A DNA stretch of 64,000 bases, from assembly GCF_023856365.1 (NCBI RefSeq), contig NC_064536.1:40307276-40371275 (forward strand), in the 5' to 3' direction. Positions 21,563 through 33,019 of this stretch are shown here, piece after piece (position 1 is the first letter of the stretch; the number at the start of each line of letters is the position of its first letter). The translations under genes and the position numbers were made by a program. The notes beneath the pieces are model-generated. The model did no database searches and was not told where the DNA came from. It was given only the letters and a program-made list of their open reading frames with translations. The DNA comes from Brienomyrus brachyistius (taxonomy: Eukaryota; Chordata; Actinopteri; Osteoglossiformes; Mormyridae).

Positions 21563-23020
21563 GTGGCCCTGCAGGAGCGTGCTGGTCCCTATGAGGCCTC
21601 TGTCTGGCTAAAAAGGGGGGCCTCTAAGGATGCTAATGGTCTGTATCACAACCATGAGGGACTTTTGGCCGCACCTCTGTCTCTGGTGAACATTTTCATA
21701 ACGGATGCGCATGGTCTTGACCGTTGCGCAAGGGGGGGGGGGGGGGTGTTACGGAAAATTACACGACAAGGTTTCTGGGCACCTCAGATGCAAGCAATGG
21801 TGGATGCAAGGTTGTCCGAATGTGAAGTGTGCATTAAAAACAATGTGCGCAAATCAATCACGGCCCCAATAGGGCACATTCCAGTGCCTGAGGGACCGTT
21901 CAGACACTTGGTGATGGACTATGTGGACATGGGAAAAACAGCATATGGAAAGCGATATATGCTTGTGATTGTGGACAGGTTCAGCAGATGGGTGGAGGCA
22001 ATACCGTCCAAGGACATGGGGGCGATGACAGTGGTGAAATTCCTGATCAGAGAGGTGATTCCGAGGTTTGGGATACCAACTGAAATAAGCTCTGATAATG
22101 GAGCTGCCTTTGTGGGGAAAGTTACTAAGTTAGTGGTTCAACAGCTGAGAATAAAACAAAGGTTGGGATGTGTGTATCACCCTCAGTCGCAGGGCATGGT
22201 GGAGAGAGTGAATGGCACACTTAAGCAGAAGCTGAATAAGATTTGCGCCACCATGAAAATGAACTGGGTAGATGCACTGCCAACAGCCTTGATGGCGTAT
22301 CGGATGGAAACGCACAGGGTGACGCATTTGTCTCCGCATGAAATGCTGACAGGGAGACCAATGCCTGGATCGACTTGGAGGGGGCCGTATAAGGGACCCA
22401 GCTTAGATCAGCTGGGGGATGAATTAAAGTTGTACATGAGGACTTTAATCAAAATACACAAAGCTATTTCCAAACAGGAAAAGGAGAAAGCACAGAAAGA
22501 AGACACAGACCGGGAGGAGCCAGTCATCTTTCCAGGAGATAAAGTCTACCTGCGAGTGTTCCGGCGAAAGTGGCACGAGCCCCGACGAGAGGAACCCTTC
22601 AAGGTGACACGAGCCTCAGCAACAGCGGTACAGGCAGAAAGGAGTAACACGTGGCATCATTTGAACCACTGCACTAGAGTACTGCACGAAAGGCAGATAG
22701 TCACTGAAACCAACACAGAGGATGCAGCTGCCCTTGGCTCAGATGGCCCTGATGGAGCTCCCAGAGGAGCTCCACAACTTGGAGAGGAGCCAGTTTCAGG
22801 TTCAGAGCAGACTGAGGGTCAAGAGGGAGCGTCGCAAGCAGACCAGCCACTCCAGACAGGACAGGAAGCTGTGGGTTCTGGTAGGGCTGACAGCGATGAT
22901 ATTGGTGATGCTAATGATATATCAGGCCCTTCAGGTCTGGGAGCACAGCAGGACCACAGGTCAGGTGAGTTCAGAACAATTGACTTCACTGACTCAGCCT
23001 TGTCCTTTAACGCTGAATAA
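21563..23020 (+). pseudogene. pol: ERV1 integrase
   Basis: Open in frame 2. The catalytic core has D (21,917-21,919, in VMDYVDM), D (22,094-22,096, in SDNGAAF) and E (22,202-22,204, in MVERVNG) with 35 residues between the second D and E, the retroviral DD35E spacing. The zinc-binding part keeps CEVC, but its His pair looks damaged: ITDAHGLDRCA is followed by a glycine run encoded by 15 consecutive Gs (21,732-21,746). The C-terminal part has GDKVYLRVF and the tail overlaps env by about 300 bp. It is in a different frame from RNase H. The catalytic core is intact in sequence; the N-terminal domain probably is not. Confidence 0.9.
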
Positions 23021-24540
23021 CCTCTCAGATAACAATGAGCGAAAGCGGAGAGAGGTAGGGAGGAGATATGGGAGTGAGGAGAGTGAGCAAATTGTAGAAT
23101 ATTACCAGGATGAAATAGACCTGGAAGGATTAGCAAAACGTACGCTTGGAAATTAGTGGTATAAATGGGCTAAGTATACCGCCGCTTCATTAGGACAGGA
23201 GGGTTGTGTGTTGTGTGCAGGTCCTGACCCTTCAGTTAGGGTAGTCCTGTTCCCATACACTAATAAACGGTGTGAAGAATGGGAAATGGAGAGGATTATG
23301 AGATTCTGGAAGAGTCTGTGTCAGGAGGGGCAGGCTCCTGAGAAAGACTGCAGACCCATATCTAACCAGTCAGAGCGCATACCATACTGCCCCTATAAGT
23401 GTCTGATATATCAGGGAAATACTAAATATGCTTACAGGGTGGAAAAGCATTGTGGGCAGTTTAAGCCCTGGGAAGGGGGACAGCAAGATATTATGGTGAA
23501 CAAATTGAGTTTTTTCAAGGGACTTATTTATGAGTGTTTTACAAATGATGAGCCAGAGGAGGTAGGCATCTTCTGGGGAACCTGTGGAACTGTTTGGGAT
23601 GTGAAAGGTCCCCGAGTACCGAATGGAGAACTATCACGTGTTCCGCTGGATGCGTTAGAAAACCAGAGTGTACCCCTGGCAGATGTGTGGTGGCTGTGTG
23701 GTAAAGAGGGTGGATTGAGGCCTACTCTTCCCTATAATTGGGGAGGCCTCTGCGCTAGGGTAATGTTAGCAAGCCAGGTGGATATATATTCTAGAAGACG
23801 ACCATCTAGGTCCCGCAGATTTGTTGCAAATTATGAGAAGGATCCCAATGTATATATAGATGCGATTGGCCAGCCGAGGGGCATTCCAGAGAAGTGAGAT
23901 AGCTGCTGGTTTCGAATCAATATTAATCTGGCCTACTCTTAACAAAAATGTGGAATGGATAAATTATTTGTACTATAATCAGCAGAGGTTTACCAACTAT
24001 ACTCAGGGGGCACTCGCATCTCTGGGGGAGCAGCTTCAGGCCACCAGTCTGATGACCTGGCAGAACAGGATGGCCCTGGATTGGCTCCTGGCAGAAAAAG
24101 GGGGAGTGTGTGTGCTGTTTGGGGATCAGTGCTGTACGTTTATTCCTAATAATACAGCCCCGGATGGTTCCTTTACTGAGGCTATGAGAAAGTTGCAGGG
24201 GTTACAGGATGAGATGGCAAGTAATGCAGGACAACATGACGGGTTGTTTGACTGGTGGTATGATATGTGGGGCAATTGGCAGCAAGCCCTTATGAAAGCA
24301 CTCTGTGTGGGTGCTGTGCTCATTTTTGCTCTGCTACTAATCTTTTGCTGTGTAGTTCCTCTTGTTCGCTCCCTAGTTGGGAGAGCACTGTCCCGGCAGG
24401 CAACTATAGCTGCAATGTCTAGAGTGGTGGGAGGACCGTTTGGAGCGGCATCCTCCTGGACCAACACAGAAATGGATGGCGACATAGACACCTTGGATGC
24501 AGTCCTGCCCATAGCTGAAGTTCGGCCATTCCGTGTGTGA
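22722..24540 (+). pseudogene. env: ERV1 envelope glycoprotein, broken
   Basis: The leader (from 22,722, overlapping integrase) has a hydrophobic signal/anchor segment WVLVGLTAMILVMLMIY. The surface-subunit frame continues through a TAG at 23,154-23,156. A motif WWLCG followed by a cysteine-bearing tail lies before the basic cleavage site RRRPSRSRR (23,793-23,819). The transmembrane subunit is in another frame (23,860-24,540): CX6CC at 24,109-24,135, a membrane helix (about 24,290-24,370) and a cytoplasmic tail. No CWLC-type CXXC is seen in the surface subunit. Lesions are one nonsense codon and one frameshift near 23,895. CX6CC places it with the gamma/delta-type envelopes. Confidence 0.88.
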
Positions 24541-24962
24541 ATACTCCGAGCAGGAGACCTGCAGCGTGGCTGCCTCCCACGACATCTGGGATTTTTTCTA
24601 ATTAAGACAGACTGTCCATTATAATAGTCTGCAATGTTGTTAGTTAACCTTTTACTTATCTTTGTATTACATATATCTGTTTTTGTATTGGGTTTGTAAT
24701 AGATTTTGTAGTCCTACTGTATATGCAATATATCCAGGGGAGGTCATTGTATGGCGATCCTCCCTTCCCTTTCCTGATGTACCCCCTGTCCTGCCGTTGG
24801 TTGACTCTCAGTGTTAGTAGTATGTGAGCCATGCCTGCCATGGACCCCGAAGGGGGGCTGCGCCTGTGGTGGGCTGGGAGTGGAATTTCCCTGGGTCATA
24901 GGGTTTTTGCCCTCCCTCCTAGGCTGGATGGACAGGATTGTGTGTGGGACTCCTTGGAGTCC
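24541..24962 (+). other. Between env and polypurine tract
   Basis: Non-coding 3' part of ERV1 with no recognised accessory gene; the small frames here lack any domain. Confidence 0.5.
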
Positions 24963-24979
24963 CAAAGGGGGGAAATATA
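24963..24979 (+). promoter_or_regulatory. ERV1 polypurine tract
   Basis: CAAAGGGGGGAAATATA directly abuts the first TG of the 3' LTR, the position and composition expected for the plus-strand primer. Confidence 0.75.
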
Positions 24980-25618
24980 TGGAATATTATTTAGCACTAT
25001 ATAACATAGAATACAAGTAGTATGATATTATTAAAAAGTATGTGAAATATCCATGATGTAATCATTACAATATAAACATTATAATGTAATCAACACAACG
25101 TAATCAACTGAGTATGTATTTGCACCTTTTGTTAGTCTGAGATTCTGTTAGCTACTTTATATTAGTCCTGAATCTATGAATATTCACTTTTATTAACGTA
25201 TATTTTATCACAATGTTAAAGGACAAATATATTATCAACCTTTTAGTTAGACAATGTGTAAAAGGCTGAAACTGCCTAGGTTTACTACTGAAGGAAGGGA
25301 GCTGCTCACGCCACCATTATGTTCAGCCGAGAGACCAAACGGTAAAAGAAATGATGGACAAACTTATCACCTAGGGGTGTGGATTAAGGGAAAAAACTAT
25401 TATTGTGAATGGCTGAAGGAATAATGATGCTTAAGTGACGAGATATTGTTAAATGATAAGAACTTATATAAAAATTGGTGTAAAACAGTACCGGACACAC
25501 TTTTACGTGTCCAGCCTTGGTTGTAACTTCTTTGTTGCAATAAAGACTGAATTCTGGATACTGCACAAGCGGACTTCTGACTTCTGATTTGGCGGGGAAG
25601 GAGAAAAAAACCACGACA
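24980..25618 (+). repeat. ERV1 3' LTR
   Basis: About 639 bp from TGGAATATT to CACGACA. It holds a TATA box (TTATATAAAA, about 25,464-25,473) and poly(A) signal AATAAA (25,539-25,544). The last 140 bp pair with the 5' remnant and differ from it at several sites, which indicates an old insertion. The upstream boundary is inferred from the polypurine tract because the 5' LTR has no U3 to compare. Confidence 0.8.
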
Positions 25619-26194
25619 GTAGTAGGGACAAAATCTCCTACCACTGATAATTCTGACCATACACAAATTTTTATTTTTCTGCGTCTTGCGATTTTACTGT
25701 ATCAAAAATAACCAGTAAATCCTATTATTATCCTGCTACCCCCACTCTACCAAAACTCATGAAATGATACATTTGGAGGAGGAAGATTTCTAATTGATCC
25801 TTTATACCCACCAACCAGACCAGTATAAGAAGCTGTACGATGTAAAGCCTCTTTAAATGGGTACAGACTACTTCCGTTTATTGTAATAAGTATCTCATAA
25901 ATTTGACTGTACACTTTTGCATGGTATTGATAGATTTTGAAAATTAATTACTTAACACAATTCTTATTAAAATTGTTCATTATACAACCTGAATGTCTCA
26001 AGGTAGCACATTAGTACAAAAGACGCTGTATGATGTATTATTGTAGCAGTCAGATGTTATTTTAACCAATGTACAGGTTTACCTTTAATTTAATTCTACA
26101 AACATAATCAAAATCACTTGTGAAAAAGACATTTAGTCACTTACTAAGGCAGATACAACCTGTGGAAGCACAGCTAAAAGCATACCATCACCCA
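25619..26194. other. No gene recognised
   Basis: AT-rich host flank of ERV1. No target duplication can be tested because the 5' flank was lost. Confidence 0.5.
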
Positions 26195-27665
26195 TTATAG
26201 AGTGAACCATTGTCTTTGTAACTGAGTAATCACAACTAAGTGCAATTTACTATAATGAAACTGTACACAGAAACAGTAAAGGCAAAGGTAATTTATTATG
26301 ATGAAATGCTTCCAAAATGCCCAGTGTGCTTCAGCGATTCTCCTTTTCTCCAGTCGTCGACAGGTCCTGTGTTTATTAGGTGATCTGTGATGTAGGAGAT
26401 CCTGAGAATGGCTGCTGCTCCAAGGATGATTGGCAGGTGGCTTTTCCCAGGAACAGCGGGCTGGAGATGTAAAGGTGGGATGGAGAAAATAAAGTGTAGG
26501 GGAATACAGAGTACAAACAACCATAAGAAACACACGGCCCATGGCCATACGTCCACAAGACAACCACCCGCCCAACCCGAGACGGAGCCCACGAGGGACT
26601 AAGGGGGCGCCAACCCCCGTAAAAGGAGGTCCGCAGAAGGGGTACAGGCAGGGAGCCCCCCAGTCCCTCCCGCAAGCCCTCCACCGAGGGAAGCGGGTCC
26701 AGGGCCAAAGGGCCCCATCAACCGGGAACACTCCCCTGGTGGACAGTCCCCCCAGCCCGCTCCCCGGCAGGACGGATCGCCGCCCACTGTAGCGACCAGG
26801 CACGTCCCCCCCCCTCCCCGACACTGCAGGATGATCTAAGGGAGACCCATACAAACAAAGTGCACCCCCCCCCCCCCCACGAGTGGACCTGCGTCAACTG
26901 GGGAGCGGCAGACCCCCCGCCCAGCCCAAACCGAACCCTCCAATTCGCCTAGAAGGGCTCAGAGCATCCCTAGATACCCCGGACCGCCTGCCAGGGCCCC
27001 ACCACGGCGCAGCAGAGCCAAGGACCACCCAGTCCACAGCCCACAAGAGGAGACGGCCCACACCGGCCAGGGCCCTCTTCTACCTGCCGGGCCACCCCAC
27101 CCGCGCAGGGCCAGAGACAGAGAGTTGGGGGGGCCCCTCAGCCCCCACTGATTCCCCGTCCCATGTTAATGTGAAGTGTGCATGTACATGTGTGAGAGAG
27201 TTGTGTGTTTATGTCTACAATGCATTAAAATTAGTGGGTGCAGTTCGAGTATGAGGGCCCCACCACTGGCAGATGGCAGAGTCCCCCATCCCCCTCCCTG
27301 CACCCCAAGGCCCTAATGTAGCATGGACTGTGTATATAACTAAAGTGCAAAAAGCTGGTGAACAGTCGAGGCACGGGCACCCCACCGCTGGCAGATGGCA
27401 GAGCCCCACCTGCCTAAACCCACCTCCTCAGCCCTAGTGTCATGTGCTGTCTAATGTGTAAGTAAAACCTCCCCACTGCCCCTCAAAGCCCTAGTGTTGT
27501 ATGAAATGTGGTGTCCGGCCCAGGGGAGCAATAAGGGCGTGCAGGAGTGGGCCCCCCCCGGCACCGGGGCCAGATCCCCGACTGGCCCCGATTAGTCCTC
27601 ATCCCCGACCCCACACAACCGGCAGGGGCGGCCAACCGAGGGGGTTCAGGGGCGCCACATTAACA
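26195..27665. repeat. GC-rich repetitive block
   Basis: The first 100 bp match the 1.4-kb repeat. The rest is C-rich on the + strand, with homopolymers (for example C12 near 26,868) and two copies of a CTGGCAGATGGCAGAG-containing segment (27,264 and 27,383). The 219-residue minus-strand frame here has no domain and biased composition, so I do not call it a gene. Element type unknown. Confidence 0.45.
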
Positions 27666-27820
27666 ATTGTTAATAAACATTCCACTATACATCTCAAAAT
27701 TTATCACACTTAATTCATTATCTTTGATACTGTTTCAAACATTTAATGTTCCCCAAACAGCAGCAGAAGAACCATAACTTCATCTTCCTTGTATTTTGGC
27801 CCTTCTCTGTGTCAAGAGCT

Positions 27821-28154
27821 CTACAAGCTCAACTTTAATATTAATTTTCCACCACTTCTACATCTTCTATCTTTACCTGACCCACATCTATCTCTACACC
27901 ACCAGTTTCCTCTCTGAAGAGTCTCAGAAACAATGCCAGCATTGCCTATCACTCTCACACCCTCCCCTCCCTTACACCAGTCAGTCACACCTCCCAGTCC
28001 CCCCATAACCTCCCCAGCCTGGACAGTGGGGGGTGTCGCTGGTGAGCACTCCTCCAAACCTTTCCTCTCTCCCCAGTCGATCACCTCGTCCCACAGGTCC
28101 CAGGCTCCCCAGTGCTGGTCGTTGGTCCAGGAAACAGCTTTCGGAATTTTCATT
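27821..28154 (-). CDS. Candidate second exon of an unrecognised gene
   Basis: On the minus strand an acceptor TTAACCAG| at 28,155 is followed by a frame beginning AATGAAAATTCCGAAAGC. The translation includes WTNDQHWGAWDLWDEVIDWG and stays open to 27,821. A donor-like CAG|GTAAAG lies at 27,877, so the exon may be 27,877-28,154. Joined to the short exon at 28,804 the reading frame is kept (phase 2 to phase 2). I do not recognise the protein; the Trp/Asp-rich start looks non-random, the later part is low in complexity. Confidence 0.33.
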
Positions 28155-28803
28155 CTGGTTAACATAATTAACTAGCCGTCTGTGATACTCTCAAAGCCAA
28201 ACTAGACACTGTGTATTTTCAACGCACTCCAGACATTTGCTAAATGCTATTCACCAAGAATGCCTATGGAAAGGGATGGAGCCTTCATTAGCTGCTCGTG
28301 GCATCGAGGCTACTCCGATAGAAGCGGCCAAATTGCTAAAACTGTTTCACAACCTATACAGTAACGCTGGCGAAATCAGGACGCTGCTTCGGTACGTTAT
28401 AACATCGCCATGGTAATGAACCCAGCAAACGGTTAATCTTACTTCAACAACATGGGACATTTAAAAAGTAAACGTATAGGGGCTCTTTTCAGAATAACAT
28501 CTTCAGATGAAACGCATTACGACAGACTGGATGAGTAAAACCAATCATATCAACCATAAGTCTTATTGTTTTTAAGTTTAACACAATTATTTTCTCTTAC
28601 AATTTAAATATAAACAATCACATTACGAAAAATGGCCACAGCATCTACAATTTAAGCTACTAATTTAAAATATATTTCAATTATATTTTGCGGCAATATT
28701 TGTATGAACTGTATCACGACATAAAATGAAATATAAAATTAACTATGCTAACAAAACATAATCTGAAGAAATAGCAAGAAACATACGAAGAGATGCTTCT
28801 CAC

Positions 28804-28814
28804 CTCTGCGCCAT
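28804..28814 (-). CDS. Candidate first coding exon of the same gene
   Basis: On the minus strand GAGCGATGGCGCAGAG|GTGAG gives an ATG in good context, 11 coding bases and a perfect splice donor. The upstream promoter motifs support it. It is too short to prove by itself. Confidence 0.33.
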
Positions 28815-29060
28815 CGCTCTGTCAGAAAGTTTATGCTCAAACTGCACTGATTTTGTTTCTATGGAAACCAGCGAAATTTTTCATTGGTCGAAAGGATGAA
28901 GATATGTACTGACGCCATTTTCAACGAATGAAAACGAGAATTAATTGTCAGGGAGGGACGAATTTGAAGGTGAACCAATCAAAAGTAGTATGTTTAGCTC
29001 GTGCTTGTTTTGGCTGAGCGTGATTGGATTTGTTGATCTAACCGCCTTCAAGCCCGTAAA
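28815..29060 (-). promoter_or_regulatory. Putative promoter with RFX X-box and CCAAT boxes
   Basis: An imperfect palindrome GTTTCTATGGAAAC (near 28,854-28,867) matches the RFX X-box pattern. It is flanked by ATTGG/CCAAT motifs at about 28,882, 28,976 and 29,025. Such sets occur at X-box promoters, including those of immune or ciliary genes. Inference from motifs. Confidence 0.35.
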
Positions 29061-29536
29061 CCATGTATCTACTTGTCAATGGGAAACCACGCCGTTCTGT
29101 CTATAAATACTGACTGTAATTTTTTTATGACATTATGTCTTTGCTATGCAGTATTACGGTAATGCGTAATACCGCGATGTTTGGGGTGCTCCGCTGTTTT
29201 TTTTCCATAGCTGGTGAACGCAATTAGCATTTTAGCCACGTTGGTCGGTACGCTTTTGAGAAAGAACACTATAGTTCTTGTTATTCACATTCTGTGTCCT
29301 GGTGTTTTTAATTTCTCATAATGTGAACAAAGATATGTCATATACAAGTTTTTTGAGAGACTAAATTTTGGTTTGATTTATAATTTATTTAATGGTAAAT
29401 AAAGTTCTTATATAGCCATTTTAGAATTAGTGCAGTCTTTCGTTTAGAATTAGCGCAATATTCTTAAAAACTGCATGTTCAAACCAAACGCCATGCCATA
29501 ATAACTGCTTTACAGATATTTCATTCAGGAATCTAT
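29061..29536. other. No gene recognised
   Basis: AT-rich sequence up to the start of the right arm of the inverted duplication at about 29,537. Confidence 0.5.
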
Positions 29537-30523
29537 GGAGGGTATACTGTAGGTAGGCCTGTTTGTGTGTGTGTGTGCGCGCGCGTTTGGGTGGGTGGTT
29601 ATGTACATAGTGCTATAAAAACATGTTATTTTGACTTTGTAGGGACATGTTTTCGGTCCCGAAAGTAAGAAGATACTGAATTTTATTAAATTCTGTGAAT
29701 GCAGTCAAAGGAATAATTCAAAAAGTCTTGCATTTTGTTTGGTTGCTTACTGTTACTGCTTGGTAACTACTGCAATGTTTAAGGTTGCCATAGTTAGGAT
29801 TGGGGTTACGCCCATACAAATGAATGGAGAGTCCCCACGAAGATATAATTACACAGCTGTGTGTGTGTGTGTGTTGTGTGTGGTATCAGATCAGTCCCTG
29901 AGAGTTCAGTAGTCAGACGCCATGTTTCTGAGTCTGGTTGTGGAGGCCTGAATGCTTTTCCAGATGCCAGAGTGAAAAGATTATGTGAGGGGTGGGTGCG
30001 GTCATCCACAATGTTGGTGGCTTTGCGGATGTAGCGTGTGATGTGAATGTCCATGATGGAGGGGAGAGAGACTCTAATAATCTTCTCAGCTATCCTCACA
30101 ATCCGCTGGTCTTGTGATCTGAGGCGAGGCAGTTCCCAAATCAGACCGTGATGCAGCTGCTCAGGATGCTCTCAGTAGTTCCCCAGTAAAATGTTGTGAG
30201 GATGGGAGATGGACTTTTCTCAGCTTCCGCTGAAAGTAGAGGTGCTGCTGTGCTTGACTATGGAGCCTGTGTTGAGACAAACTTGTGTGTTGTTTTTGTT
30301 TGTCACATAGTGTAAAAATTGCCTAAGGAATCAAAAATGTGGTTCAATGGGGTTCCAGACAGTGACCTTTTTTGGAGACAGTGAGATTAAATTTTATACC
30401 TAGGTGCACCAGTTATGACATTGGTCAGGTAGGCTGTGGTCTGTTAGTTGGTGACAAGTGGCTGGTGATCCATGCAACCCAAGCAGAAGTGAGCAGAACT
30501 TGTATCAGCCAAATAGACAGGAG
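29537..30523 (+). repeat. Inverted duplication, right arm, inner segment
   Basis: Reverse complement of 12,663-14,285 without the left arm's SINE and extra repeat copy. Contains the minus-strand LINE fragment at 29,850-30,190 (KIIRVSLPSIMDIHITRYIR). Left-arm homology ends at ACAGGAG (30,517-30,523), the same 7 bp found at 36,536-36,542. Confidence 0.85.
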
Positions 30524-30661
30524 AAAGCGGATTTTTCATTGGACTTCAGGACTCCTGAGTAACAGATAAAGACAGAGAAACAGTAAAGTTATGGAGAATC
30601 AGGAAGTAAGTGCCAGTCTGCGCAGATCTGAGGTCAGTGAGACACACATAAGGCTCCTCTG

Positions 30662-30693
30662 ATGCTCCTCTTCATCCGCTGATGGGCCTCCAG
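30662..30693 (+). pseudogene. CD300-like signal-peptide exon, frameshifted
   Basis: ATGCTCCTCTTCATCC then TGA, ending in CCAG|GTGAG. Compared with the copy at 31,902-31,941 it lacks 8 bases of the hydrophobic core, which causes the stop. About 100 bp of upstream sequence (GATCTGAGGTCAG, ACACATAAGGCTCCTCTG) is shared by both copies. Confidence 0.65.
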
Positions 30694-30699
30694 GTGAGA

Positions 30700-31895
30700 A
30701 TCACAAATCAAACATAATAACAACTGACACAAAGGCCTGAGGTCAGACCCTCTGTATGCAGCACACAGTGTGTCTGCAGTCTCACCCTCACATCGTGTAT
30801 GATGACATTTCTGCTTTTTAGATTAAGTGCCTGTCTGAGAATAACTTCTGCATCATGCTAATTATTTAGCTGTTTCGTGCTCATGGGCAAAAGAAAAATG
30901 AGGATTAAGTTAAATATATCAGAAATAAATTTCTAATGCGGCTCAAGGCCACAGTAAAGTGGACCATCACATCAAGTAAGTACAAAACAGCCTTTACTAA
31001 TACGCTAAGGGTTAAAACAACATATAAGATGTTCATAATCTGACAGTATATCAGCGTGAGAGCAGGGCTGGCCCTGGAAGTGGTGTGCATGCAATGGCAG
31101 AGCAAAGTTAGAGACACCCGCTAAAAACTTTCATTTCATCTCACTTACTCCTTTCTTCTTTTTCCTTCTTTTTTTCCCTCCTAATCTGTCCATCCTCTTC
31201 GGCCTGCTCACCCACTGCAATACTTTACGTGTTAAAAATGAAATAAATAAATAAAATTTAAAAAATAAAATCGATCAACATGAGAGGCCTATACAGAGTT
31301 TATAGAACCCCTCATGGTAAAGCAAACATGTTTGGCACAGCAGTGCATTCAGACCATGAATCTGCTAAAGCTGCCGGACAGGACAAAGGGGAAAAAAAAG
31401 AAGAAGGTGGGGGTCAGTGCAGCAGTGGATAGTTCAGGTCCAGAAAGTAAAAATCCAGACCAAGATTTAGTTTCAACCAAACAGCTGAGTACTCTGTATC
31501 AGTGTCATTCTTAAAGTCGTGTTTCAACTTCTGGCAAAGTTGTATTTTTCTCTGTTGTCTGTACAGTCGGCATGTAATTCATTCCTGCCCAGATCCCTGA
31601 CAAACAGTTGGAGGCAGAATTACTTGTTATCAGAGTATGTGAATTTTTACACACACCAGCAGCTGTGACAGAATAAGATATTTCCTGTATACTGCTGCCA
31701 CATAGTGGACACAGAGAAGACTGCAGTCAATTATAAAATCAGTCACTCAACATGCTACCACCAAAGACTATAATCGGGAAGTGATCAAACTTCATGGAAC
31801 AATATGAATATAAACATACAGATGTAGTAAGTATATTGTGCAAAATGTATCTTCATATTAACTACGCTGAATGGTGGAGTCCCAGAGTAAGTGAT
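30700..31895. other. Receptor-locus intron-like sequence, no coding exon seen
   Basis: Contains a block (30,780-30,910) repeated at 62,860-62,985 and a motif AGGTCAGACCCTCTGTAT that recurs in reverse at 32,440 and 39,580. No V exon is found between the two facing signal-peptide exons. Confidence 0.5.
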
Positions 31896-31901
31896 CCTCA
31901 C

Positions 31902-31941
31902 CTGGAGGCCCATCAGTGAAGAAGAGGATGAAGAGGAGCAT
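31902..31941 (-). CDS. CD300-like receptor signal-peptide exon
   Basis: On the minus strand the ATG at 31,941-31,939 starts MLLFILFFTDGPP and ends with CCAG|GTGAGG, phase 1, the usual first exon of CD300/pIgR-like receptors. The core is hydrophobic and undamaged. No matching V exon follows downstream (lower coordinates) before the inverted copy at 30.66 kb, so it appears orphaned. Confidence 0.55.
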
Positions 31942-32079
31942 CAGAGGAGCCTTATGTGTGTATCGCTGACCTCAGATCTGTGGAGACTGACACTCACTTC
32001 CTGACTCTCCTTAACCTCACTGCCTCCCTTTTTGTGGGTTTTAAATGTTTAAAAATCATCCATCTATCTTTGATTTTCA

Positions 32080-32480
32080 TAAACTGTTTGTGCACTGATG
32101 CATTTCCTGTCTATTTCTTGTCCGTAAAAAGGAAAACAGTTTGATGCTGCTGTTGTCCTGCTCTTACCAGGAATAAATATTTTGATTTCATCTAGAATCT
32201 TATCATTTTAGAAATATGATTTCATAGCAAAATTATTGATAGCTGGTCTTCACAGTGAATCATTCATGCTCACAGAGTTTAAACTACAAACAAATTAATC
32301 AAATAAGTCTAGTTCTTTTCTAAACTGTTACTTCCTCATATTGCAAATGAGCAAAGAGCAGTGAATTCAGTCTTATTCTGAAAAGCAGAAAAGTCATCAT
32401 ACAGGATGTGAGCGTGAGACTCTACAGAAACACTGTGTGCTACATACAGAGGGTCTGACCTCAGGCCTTTGTTTCAGTCT
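32080..32480 (-). repeat. Receptor-locus non-coding duplicate
   Basis: 32,080-32,290 is the reverse complement of about 63,030-63,230 (shared TTATTCCTGGTAA, AACTGTTTTC). 32,395-32,480 resembles 39,548-39,625. Part of the dispersed copies of the CD300-like locus. Confidence 0.6.
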
Positions 32481-33019
32481 TTATTATGTTTTATACAGTT
32501 TTAAAATGTCACTGCAGTAGGTCCTTTTAATATCTGTGGATCGGCACAAATCAAGAGGTCCGTTAGGAAGGTGTCTGTATGACAGGGGTGGGGGTGTCCT
32601 GGGGGGGCAAAGTCAGGTGATTCACTTCATCTGAGTCTTATCAGCAGTCCTGTCAGACTGAGCTGTTTGTGTTTCTCTCAGCACCACAATGATGTTTCAC
32701 ACATAATGGGGTCCGTGGGCCTCCTCAGTTATATTCAGGCTTTCAAAGTTCTTCAATCATAAAAAGTCACATGGATCTGACACTCTGACACTGTTATATT
32801 AATTTGTTTAAATTCATTGAAAATACTATATATTACAGCTAGTATTTGGATCCGTTTGCTCTTTATCCGTTCCTCACTGGCATACCTGGGTCTCTGTGCA
32901 GTGCTTTCCGGAAGCATCAGAACCATTCATAAGGGAATCTATGTGTGGCTGCCCTCTAGTGGATGCACAAAATTCGGCTACTTAAGTAGCTTGACTATAT
33001 TTCCCTCCTAGTTTAGTTT

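Larger units (their letters stand above)
14690..25618 (+). mobile_element. ERV1, gamma-type endogenous retrovirus, defective
   Basis: Gene order is LTR remnant, primer site, splice donor, gag with PPxY late motifs, CCHC knuckle, gag UAG pro-pol, RT-RNase H-integrase, overlapping env with CX6CC, polypurine tract, 3' LTR. Gag, pro, pol and env all have breaks: an inserted solo LTR, stop codons and at least five frame changes. It is therefore an old, non-functional copy. The in-frame UAG at the gag-pro boundary, the MA signature and the Env type all point to gammaretrovirus-like ancestry. Confidence 0.9.

Noticed and set aside
26195..26854. 219-residue minus-strand frame
   Set aside because: Lies in a C-rich repetitive block and its end matches the 1.4-kb non-coding repeat. 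No recognisable domain or splice context.
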